Part shown: piece by piece, positions 7,268 through 14,039 of the stretch
How the letters are laid out: every line of letters begins with the position of its first letter
How positions within the stretch are numbered: the stretch's first letter is position 1
The notes under the pieces: generated by a model
Told to the model about the DNA's origin: nothing
Databases searched by the model: none
Seen by the model: only the letters and a program-made list of their open reading frames with translations
From: an uncultured Lachnospiraceae bacterium
GTDB lineage: Bacteria > Bacillota > Clostridia > Lachnospirales > Lachnospiraceae
DNA: 15,935 nt
NCBI GenBank assembly: GCA_910588285.1
Contig: CAJUQB010000091.1
Location: 1 to 15,935 of the forward strand
Direction: 5' to 3'
Program-made: the position numbers and the translations under genes

Positions 7268-10021
7268 TTAAACCTCATATCGTATCTCTTCCAGTTTCTT
7301 CACCAGCTCCAGGATCTCCCCTCTCTCGAATCCGAAAAATGGCTTTTCGTAAAGCTCCGCCAGAGCCATGGCCTCCTGCTCTGCATCAGAATCAGCGATC
7401 ATCCCTGCCAGACGGGGCTGCTCCCTTCCAATGATCTCCATAGCCCTGGGATCCTCCTTCAGCTGACCAAACCGGCTGTTGATGTGATACAGAGCGCCAT
7501 AATCCTTAACAGATACGTATTCATACTCATAGCTTCCCGCCAAAAGCTCCATCTCTTCTACCTCATAGCCCGGAAGCCTCACAACTGCCGATGCCCCGAA
7601 GGGAACCTTTAACTGTACATGGATCCTCCCGCCGGCAAACAGTTCCCACTGTACCCGGTAGAGGCCTGCCGCTGAATCATAGGTAAAATCAAGGCTTTTC
7701 AGCCTTGCATCCGGCAGCGGTGCAATCATCGCCCGGCCAAAGCCCGGCTCCAGCGCCCGCAGCCCCGCACTGTAGGCGTATACGAATTCCATCACAGAGC
7801 CATAGGCATAGTGGTTCAGGGAATTCATCCCGGTTCCGCTGATACTGCCGTCATCCAGAACGGAATTCCACCGCTCCCAGATAGTGCTGGCTCCCAGCCC
7901 GATACAGTGGAGCCAGCCCGGATATTTTTCATTGAACAAAAAGTCATAGGCCACATCCGCCAGCCCATGCTCTGCCAGCACGCTACACATCATGGTAGCT
8001 CCCACAAAGCCGCTCTTGATCTTGTAGCAGTCCTTTTTCAACCGCATCCTCAGCCCCTCCAGAATCCGCTCCTTGTGGATGTACACGCCGAATTTCAGGG
8101 CGATATAATATGCCGTCTGGGTATCAATGGCCAGCCGCCCGCTGGGGGTAAAATATTCAAACAGAACCGCCTCCCGGATCCTTTCGCTCAATGCCCCGTA
8201 GTCCTCCGCTTCCTCCTCTTTTCCCAGAAGCCTGGCCGCCCGGGCCAGCTTCCCTGCGGAGACATGGTAATACACCGAGGAAATAAAATAGCTCTCGGTG
8301 GCGCCAACGCAGCTCTGATCCGTCACGCCGTCCAAAGCCAGCCAATCCCCATAGTGAAACCCGAAATCAAACAGATACCGTGCACCCCGTTTTTCGTCCT
8401 CCCTGCGGATATACTCCACCCAGTCCTTCATCAGCGGATAATGGCGCTTTACAGCCGCCAGATCCCCGAAATAATCATAGAGCACGAAGGGCACAAAGGT
8501 AGCCACATCCCCCCAGACACTGCTGGTCATGCCGGGCTGCAGGTTCGGCAGATAATCCGCCACACGCCCCTCCTGCCGCAGCTGGTCGTACCGCAGATCC
8601 CGCAGGAACTTATCATAAAAAGCCCTGGTATCCATGTGATAGCTGGCCGTAGGCGCAAACACCTGGGTATCCCCGGTCCAGCCCAGACGTTCATCCCTCT
8701 GGGGACAGTCGGTGGGCATATCCAGAAAATTGGACTTCTGACCCCACAGGCAGTTGGAGTAAAGCCGGTTAATCTGGTCATTTCCGGTCTTCAGGCTGCC
8801 AATGCTCTCCAGATCAGAATATACCGCACGTCCCACGAAGCACTCTGGGCGAAGCTCTCCCGGCCAGCCAGTCACCCGTACATACCGGAAGCCAAAAAAA
8901 GTAAAATGAGGACGTACCTCTGCTGCCTTGGATCCATATATATAGATAAACCGTGCTTTTGCACTGCGGTAATTGTCACGATAGAAATTCCCCTGCTGCA
9001 GAACCTCACCAAACTCCAGCTCCAGCCGGGTTCCTGCCTGAAGCTGTGCACGCACCTCCATATAACCGGCAAAATTCTGCCCCATATCCAGCACCGTCTC
9101 CCCGGCTGGCGTATGGATCACCTCTTTGACAGCCAGCTCCTCCTGGGGCTTTACCGTCACAGAATACCGCTCACAGAGCTTTTCCTTTTCCAGGGGCACG
9201 AGGTCTACCGGCTTCCAGGGCTCCTTCGCCGTCTCATAGCGCTGCTGATCCATGACCTCTCCGTCATAGATATCACTTTCCAGGATGGCAGAGGGACGAT
9301 AGCTCCAGCTGCTGTCTGTGGGAATCACCTCCACAGCTCCATCCGCATAGAAAACCCACAGCTCGGCAATGGCCGCGAACCGGTCTCCGAAGACCTCCCG
9401 CTGGCCGCTGAAGCCTACCCGGCCCTTATACCAGCCATTCCCCAAAAGAATTGTCCATTCATTTTCCCCAGACAGAAGCTCCGTCACATCATAGGTCATA
9501 TACTGAAAATGAGAGGGATAGTCATTGATGAAGGGCGCCAGGTAATCCTCACCTGCCTTCTTTCCATTTACATAGGTCTCGAACAGCCCCAGACCGCAGA
9601 TATACAGCGATGCCTTCTTCACTTCTTTTTTAATAGAAAATCTCCGACAAAGCTCTGGGTGGAAAGCATCCTCCCGGCAGGGGCCGATCCAATCTGCCTC
9701 CCAGGGCTCCTGCATTTTCGCAGTTTCAAAAAAGGACGTTTCTGACACGCCCTGCTCCCTATGCTCCCCAGTCACCATCACTCTGTAAAAATACCGGCAA
9801 TGTGGCTTTAAGTTAAAGTTCAGCGGTTCCCCGAAGGCATTCAATTCGCCCTCCTTCTGGTAAAGAAGCTCTGTAAAATCTTCCTTTTCACTTACCTCAA
9901 TCCTGGTATTGACCGCTTTCTTTTCTTCCGTATCTCCCACCTTCCAGGAGATCTGGGGCTCCCCATATGCGAAGCCCACGGGATTTTTTACACCATTTAC
10001 TTTTAATCCATATACCTTCAT
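7268..10021 (-). CDS. GH78 alpha-L-rhamnosidase
   Basis: A 917-residue enzyme that removes terminal alpha-L-rhamnose from plant glycans or glycosides. There is no signal peptide, so it acts in the cytoplasm on imported oligosaccharides. Domains in order: an N-terminal fibronectin-like domain (about 1-105), beta-sandwich domains (about 110-400, with LFETYVNGKKAGEDYLAP and the GNGWYKG motif), the six-hairpin barrel with DCPQRDERLGWTGD (438-451, E444 the expected acid) and TIWERWNS (E716 the expected base), then a C-terminal beta domain. After about 845 there is a helical tail (FGQLKEDPRAMEIIGREQ onwards) that is not part of the core fold. The start has GGAGAG five bases upstream. The reading frame is intact over 2.75 kb, unlike most neighbours. 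It sits centrally in the sugar locus. Confidence 0.92.
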   Translation of the reverse strand: MKVYGLKVNGVKNPVGFAYGEPQISWKVGDTEEKKAVNTRIEVSEKEDFTELLYQKEGELNAFGEPLNFNLKPHCRYFYRVMVTGEHREQGVSETSFFETAKMQEPWEADWIGPCREDAFHPELCRRFSIKKEVKKASLYICGLGLFETYVNGKKAGEDYLAPFINDYPSHFQYMTYDVTELLSGENEWTILLGNGWYKGRVGFSGQREVFGDRFAAIAELWVFYADGAVEVIPTDSSWSYRPSAILESDIYDGEVMDQQRYETAKEPWKPVDLVPLEKEKLCERYSVTVKPQEELAVKEVIHTPAGETVLDMGQNFAGYMEVRAQLQAGTRLELEFGEVLQQGNFYRDNYRSAKARFIYIYGSKAAEVRPHFTFFGFRYVRVTGWPGELRPECFVGRAVYSDLESIGSLKTGNDQINRLYSNCLWGQKSNFLDMPTDCPQRDERLGWTGDTQVFAPTASYHMDTRAFYDKFLRDLRYDQLRQEGRVADYLPNLQPGMTSSVWGDVATFVPFVLYDYFGDLAAVKRHYPLMKDWVEYIRREDEKRGARYLFDFGFHYGDWLALDGVTDQSCVGATESYFISSVYYHVSAGKLARAARLLGKEEEAEDYGALSERIREAVLFEYFTPSGRLAIDTQTAYYIALKFGVYIHKERILEGLRMRLKKDCYKIKSGFVGATMMCSVLAEHGLADVAYDFLFNEKYPGWLHCIGLGASTIWERWNSVLDDGSISGTGMNSLNHYAYGSVMEFVYAYSAGLRALEPGFGRAMIAPLPDARLKSLDFTYDSAAGLYRVQWELFAGGRIHVQLKVPFGASAVVRLPGYEVEEMELLAGSYEYEYVSVKDYGALYHINSRFGQLKEDPRAMEIIGREQPRLAGMIADSDAEQEAMALAELYEKPFFGFERGEILELVKKLEEIRYEV

Positions 10022-10059
10022 TGTCTCTCTCCACTTATATTGATAGGATGTTGCCGTTA

Positions 10060-10396
10060 TTACAGATACCGTATCACACTGCTGCCGTCCTCGCCCCGTT
10101 CATACTTCTTCAGGAAATCCCAGACAAGCTTTGGATAGTTATAGGATACCCAGTGAGCCAGCATCTCCACGCCTACCATATTCCTTTGAATTGATAAAGC
10201 GGTCAATGGGGAATGTATCCCCGCCTCCGTTGCTCTTCATAATGGAAGCTGCGTTCAAGGCTCCTCCAAAAGGCTCTGTGGCAAACCACAGTTCCTTTTC
10301 CTTATACTCTCTTACCGGACCGTTGTAATTCTCCGAAATCCCGGTGATTAACTTTGGTGGTTTAAATGCAGGTAGTACAAATTTTCTTTTTTCCAT
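10060..10396 (-). pseudogene. Broken small gene, perhaps an alpha/beta-hydrolase remnant
   Basis: An AGGAAGGG site precedes the ATG at 10396, giving MEKRKFVLPAFKPPKLIT then ENYNGPVREYKEKELWFATEP and GGGDTFPIDRFINSKEY. Near 10185 the frame shifts: the first frame ends soon after, while a second runs MVGVEMLAHWVSYNYPK then LVWDFLKKYERGEDGSS to a TAA at 10060. The second part resembles the tail of polyhydroxybutyrate-depolymerase or feruloyl-esterase type hydrolases, where a catalytic His precedes a terminal WDF helix. At about 112 residues in total, the core with the nucleophile serine would have to be missing, so an internal deletion around WFATEP is suspected. The hydrolase assignment is a guess from the last 35 residues. 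It sits between the binding-protein gene and GH78. Confidence 0.45.
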
Positions 10397-10430
10397 AATT
10401 TCTATCCCTTCCTTTCTCCGCTTATTCAAA

Positions 10431-10457
10431 GAGGCATGCCGCACAGTGGCATGCCTC
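10431..10457 (-). terminator. Strong hairpin after the solute-binding protein gene
   Basis: GAGGCATGCC (10431-10440) and GGCATGCCTC (10448-10457) form a perfect ten-base stem with a seven-base loop, 18 bases after the binding-protein stop. The minus-strand tail is only TTT, so it may act as a partial terminator or as a 3' mRNA stabiliser, which would allow more binding protein than downstream enzymes. Confidence 0.65.
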
Positions 10458-10474
10458 CAAAATGTATCACCTCA

Positions 10475-11722
10475 TTAATTGCCAGTTGCAGCTTTCCAGG
10501 TATCATACTGCTCCTGATTTGCTGCAATCACATCGTTTATTCCTGCATCCTCCAGAGCCTTCAGGAATGCCGGTAAGCTCTCAGCCGGATCCTGCTTTCC
10601 GCCAAAGATGGTCTCCTGATACTGTGCCGATACTGCGTCCAGTGCGGTAATCTGGGACTCAAAACCAGTGGTATCAAAGGTATAGCCAAAGGCCGGTGAG
10701 TATTCTACACCTGCATTGTATGCCGGCATCTCTTCAAAATAGCTGAGTTCATTGGGCGCCCACTGGGTCTTGTTATTGGGCCATACGCCAAAGAGATTAT
10801 AATAAGGAACGCTCATCATATCCATTCCCTCCGGGAAATCAATGACCATATTCCCATCTGCATCCGACTCCACTACCTGATAGCTCTGTCCCTCCAGACC
10901 TGCTGACATAATGGTACCAAACTCGTTATCACTAAACATCAGATTGATCAGCTGCATCGCCTTATCCGGTCTGTCGCAATTGGAACTGATTCCCCAGGAA
11001 ATATTGGAAATCGAAGTCGTAATAGAAACAGGATTCTCCAGTCCCTTGATGCTGATGGTTGTCATCTCATATCCGGCAGTATTTCCTACCCACACATCCT
11101 GGCCCGGCTGGTTGCTTGCAAACTGTCCGCCAAAGTTTCCTGCTGCAACCAGAGAAGCAGGCGCATCGGATGCCGTGGCATCCGGACTGATATAACCGGC
11201 CTGGTTCCAGTCATACATCAGCTGGGCAAAGGCTGCAAATTCATCAGATGCATATACATTCACGATCGTATTCGGATCCTTTTCAATCATAAGGCCGCTG
11301 GTTCTCAAGGTAACACCCAGATCGTCACTTCTTACCATCATGGTCATATCCGGAATACCAGCCACCGGGTAGAAAGCGGAGCCCTCTCCTTCCTTTACCT
11401 TCTTGAAAAGCTCTGTCATCTCCTCTAGTGTCATAGCCTGAGGCTCAGTGGAATATTCGTACTTTTCCAGAAGATCACTTCGCATAATAAATGCAGGGGC
11501 ATTTCCGAGAAGAGATGCTGTCGGTATGGTATAAAGTTCACCATTTACTGCGCACGCATTGACCGCTTCTCCCAAAGTTTCCTGAATCGTGGTGCCGTAT
11601 TCTTCATAAAGATCAGTAACAGGAATAATGGCCTCATTCTTGATATAGCTTGCATTGGTCTCCAGCATGCACAAAATCAGATCCAGGTCTCCGCCGGACG
11701 ACACATCCAAAGTCTGCTGTGT
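10475..11722 (-). pseudogene. Sugar ABC transporter solute-binding protein, N-terminus missing
   Basis: This is the C-terminal four-fifths (about 415 residues) of an extracellular lipoprotein that binds oligosaccharides for an LplB/YtcP-type importer. Recognisable features are TQQTLDVSSGGDLDLILCM, IIPVTDLYEEYG, the cleft region NGELYTIPT, a long alpha/beta body, and a C-terminal helix ending DTWKAATGN. The lipoprotein signal and first strand are absent. Upstream of TQQT the frame runs into the end of an esterase fragment at about 11720, in a different frame, so the first codons of this frame are not native and no proper start or ribosome binding site exists. No permease genes are found in the window, although importers of this kind normally have two. 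A terminator-like hairpin follows. Confidence 0.85.
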
Positions 11723-12008
11723 ATTCCATATTGGATTGGCCACCGGCAAGCCATACCTCACCCACAGCAATATCAGCCAGTTCAATCTCATCCTCGACGC
11801 AGCGGATTGTCATTTTCTCCTGAAAAGACTGCTCCAGCTCCGGTATTTCCCCCTTCCACTGCCCAGCCTCATCTGCTTTTACCGTAATCCTTCTGTTCTG
11901 AATCCCAACAACAACCTCTGCACCAGCATCCGCCATGCCCCAGGTCCGGATCCTTTTCCCCTGCTGAAGAACCATTCCTGATTGAAAAATCGTTCCAATT
12001 TGTAGCAT
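11721..12008 (-). pseudogene. Sialate O-acetylesterase-type SGNH hydrolase, 5' fragment
   Basis: The enzyme removes O-acetyl groups from sialic acid or other sugars. The start at 12008 has GGGAGG six bases upstream. The protein begins MLQIGTIFQSGMVLQQGK, the conserved lead of this family, continues through a small beta domain (VKADEAGQWKGEIPELE) and reaches the nucleophile block GEVWLAGGQSNMEY, with Ser in GQSNM. After Tyr at 11721 the sequence becomes that of a solute-binding protein in another frame, so about four-fifths of the enzyme, with the catalytic Asp/His, is lost. It is the first gene of the minus-strand sugar locus, divergent from the AraC-type regulator. The junction region GAATACACA could be read as either gene, consistent with a short-homology deletion. 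Confidence 0.85.
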
Positions 12009-12159
12009 TACTTTCCTCCCTCATTTTTCTATTGTCATTTTATAATAATCCCTCCAAACCGTCTATTTCAGAAGCGGACAATTCTTAACAAAATCGGATA
12101 TACAAAATCGTTCATTTGAGTTATAATTAAAGAAACTGTTATGAACGGGGGGAATCTAT
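12009..12159. promoter_or_regulatory. Divergent control region between sugar locus and AraC gene
   Basis: On the plus strand TATAAT (12122-12127) lies 17 bases after a weak -35 (TATACA, 12099-12104) and serves the regulator. On the minus strand a TATAAA (complement of 12039-12044) lies near the esterase start, with no strong -35. Two direct copies of ACAAAATCG (12088-12096 and 12102-12110), 14 bases apart, overlap the plus -35 box. GTTCAT (12110-12115) and ATGAAC (12141-12146) form a small inverted pair flanking the -10. The direct repeats are the likeliest site for an AraC-type activator, but the 14-base step is shorter than the usual 21 for two-site binding. Confidence 0.5.
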
Positions 12160-13263
12160 ATGTATCAATATGTGCTTTGGGGAGACGTACAGGATCAGCT
12201 TTATGCACTGGCCGAAAACGGAAAAAATGAGATATCTTTTTATGATGCATTTCTAGCTGTAGAAACAATAAAAATAAAAAAATCAGACACTCTTCCCATG
12301 CCTGATTTCCATACCTGGGACTGTCTGGATGCAGACGGCTTCCATGCACTTGTCCGTGACTTTCCGGTACTGTTGGATACAATGCTGCTGCCTCCGTTAA
12401 AAAAAGCACAGAAAGGGTATCAGACACTGAAAACCTACTCCGTAACAGATTTTTCCTGCCTGTTCCAGGCAAGGAAAGAAACCGCCTTTTCTGAAAGTGA
12501 TGCTTTCTCCTTCCATTTTGTCCTAAAAGGCTCTGCTGATATTTCCTATTCCCGGCAGCAGCTTACACTAAAGGCCGGCGATATGATCGTATTCCCACCG
12601 CACCAGCCTTTTCGTTTTATCGGCAGGGATGACTGCGTGGCAGTTACCGTCTCTGTCTGGAAAGAGAAATTCGAAGCAATATTTAACAAGGCTTTAAGCC
12701 ATACCCATATTTTAAAGAATTTTTTCATGGAAACTCTGATGAATCACAAAGAGCATTTTTTGTTATTTCATTTTACAGACCAGAATTATTTTCCTCTGAT
12801 TCGGGAACTCTATGCTGAAACCTGCCGCCCCTCTGAATATGCCTATGACATCTGTACCAATATCCTGGAGATCCTGATCCTGAAGGCACTCAGCTACTAC
12901 CATTTCGACCGAATCGCACAGAAGGATATCCGGGAAAATGATGCCCTGCTGATTCCGGCGGTTCTGCAGTATATCCATGACCAGCACAGGCAGCTGTCTT
13001 TGAAAACCCTTGCCCAAAAATTTCACTATAACCCGGAATATCTCAGCAAGAAGCTAAAAGCCGAAACAGGAAAGTCCTTTCACCAGCTGATCACCGGGGA
13101 GAGAATCTTCATTGCTATCCAGTTAATCACCAGCACCAACCTTACCCTGGAGGAGATTGGGGCCCAGGTAGGCTATCAATCCCCGGTGGCCTTCTCCCGG
13201 GCTTTTAAAAATCTAATTGGCATTTCTCCAGGACAGTATCGGAAAGAGTATAGGGTGTATTAA
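12160..13263 (+). CDS. AraC-family transcriptional regulator
   Basis: A 367-residue one-component regulator, the only clear plus-strand gene. The start has GGGGGGA six bases upstream. Residues 1-100 form an unusual N-terminal segment of unknown fold; 112-165 look like the cupin sugar-sensing domain (FHFVLKGSADISY, LKAGDMIVFPPHQPFRF); 170-260 are helical; and 265-365 hold the two helix-turn-helix motifs (LKTLAQKFHYNPEYLSKKLK and LEEIGAQVGYQSPVAFSRAFK, ending in GISPGQYRKEY). It is divergent from the carbohydrate locus and probably activates it in response to a sugar released from the substrate, although the ligand cannot be read from sequence. The gene is intact, with no lesion. Its 3' end meets minus-strand fragments head-on. 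Confidence 0.9.
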   Translation: MYQYVLWGDVQDQLYALAENGKNEISFYDAFLAVETIKIKKSDTLPMPDFHTWDCLDADGFHALVRDFPVLLDTMLLPPLKKAQKGYQTLKTYSVTDFSCLFQARKETAFSESDAFSFHFVLKGSADISYSRQQLTLKAGDMIVFPPHQPFRFIGRDDCVAVTVSVWKEKFEAIFNKALSHTHILKNFFMETLMNHKEHFLLFHFTDQNYFPLIRELYAETCRPSEYAYDICTNILEILILKALSYYHFDRIAQKDIRENDALLIPAVLQYIHDQHRQLSLKTLAQKFHYNPEYLSKKLKAETGKSFHQLITGERIFIAIQLITSTNLTLEEIGAQVGYQSPVAFSRAFKNLIGISPGQYRKEYRVY

Positions 13264-13277
13264 AATATCCCTTTTCA

Positions 13278-13466
13278 CTAAAATGGCCTTTTCCTCCAAC
13301 GTATATCCCCATCCGAAAATTTGTAATACCGCGGATAGACCATAATCCGTCCTTCCATTCTTTTCAGCACCCACCTCGGCAAATTCTTTAGGTTAATGTT
13401 TAATGCCTGCTGCTCACTGGTACAGTTTGCGATATCCGCCACAATGGCTTCGCAGTCTTTTACTGA
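13278..13466 (-). pseudogene. Unidentified C-terminal protein fragment
   Basis: An open stretch of 62 codons with no start of its own reads VKDCEAIVADIANCTSEQQ, then ALNINLKNLPRWVLKRMEGR and IMVYPRYYKFSDGDIRWRKR, ending PF and a TAG. The tail is basic and aromatic. A TGA in the same frame lies directly upstream, where the tape measure fragment ends in another frame, so this is the 3' end of a gene joined at a breakpoint near 13465. I do not recognise the family. It runs convergent with the AraC gene, 14 bases from its stop. Confidence 0.4.
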
Positions 13467-13925
13467 TCAGAAGAAGCCGTGCCGCTTTTGATGGCGTTCA
13501 CCAGCCTGCTTCCCAGCACATCCGCGTAATCATCCACGCTGGATTCCGTAGCAGCGAACAGCTTGCTGAGCCGCTCCGTGTTCGTGGAGAGGCGTTCCTG
13601 CTCTGACTGCAGACCGGACAGATCCGTCTTGTAGCGGTTCAGCGTCCCTCTGTTTTCCTCCACCTCACGCTGGAAGGCTATGTACTGATCTTTTCCCAGA
13701 TCGCCCCGCTTCAAAGGCTTTTGTCACTTCCTCCTGTGCCTGCTCCAAAGCCTGCAGCTTCTGTTCGGTATCCCCGATGGCAGACTGTAAAAGTTCCTGC
13801 TTCTGTGCTAAAAGCACCGTGTTGGGCGGATCCAGCTTCAGGAGATTATTCACATCCCTCAGTTGGCTCTGGGTCTTCTTTGTGGAATTGTTCACATCAG
13901 ACAGTACCCTCTCCAGACCGCCGGG
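13460..13925 (-). pseudogene. Phage tail tape measure protein, N-terminal fragment
   Basis: Tape measure proteins set tail length in siphophages and usually exceed 700 residues. Here about 150 remain. The stretch begins GGLERVLSDVNNSTKKTQSQ, continues with the repeated helical pattern LLKLDPPNTVLLAQKQELLQ, typical of the N-terminal coiled coil in Clostridiales phages, and after a frameshift at the C-run 13704-13707 carries on DLGKDQYIAFQREVEENRG to FAATESSVDDYADVLGS before a stop at 13460. Heptad-like Leu/Gln/Glu spacing supports a coiled coil. The 5' side joins a methyltransferase-like fragment in another frame near 13925. No other structural phage gene is present, so this is a scrap of a prophage. 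Confidence 0.65.
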
Positions 13926-14037
13926 TTTCTGCGCTGGACAGTTCCAGCTCCGATATTTCCAGATTCACCTCGATCTGAGCGTCCGGTTTGCGTTGGGACA
14001 AAAGGCAAACCGTCTCCACATTTCCAGTGGTATGCAA
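13926..14037 (-). pseudogene. Fragment like the C-terminus of a 23S rRNA methyltransferase-type ORF
   Basis: About 37 codons read KLHTTGNVETVCLLSQRKPD and then IEVNLEISELELSSAE before the frame merges with the tape measure fragment. The VETVCLLSQ block resembles the end of RlmD/TrmA-type uracil methyltransferases, and short versions followed by an acidic EVNLEISELEL-like segment are frequent in gut phages and conjugative elements. Where relatives continue with KATYEEIK, this copy breaks off. It starts immediately after the FtsX permease stop. The assignment comes from a short motif only. Confidence 0.4.
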
Positions 14038-14039
14038 CT

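Noticed and set aside
7811..9745. Long plus-strand open frame of 644 codons
   Set aside because: It lies wholly antisense to the intact GH78 gene, its translation is rich in Pro, His, Ile and Gln without any domain, and it is explained by codon bias of the minus-strand gene.
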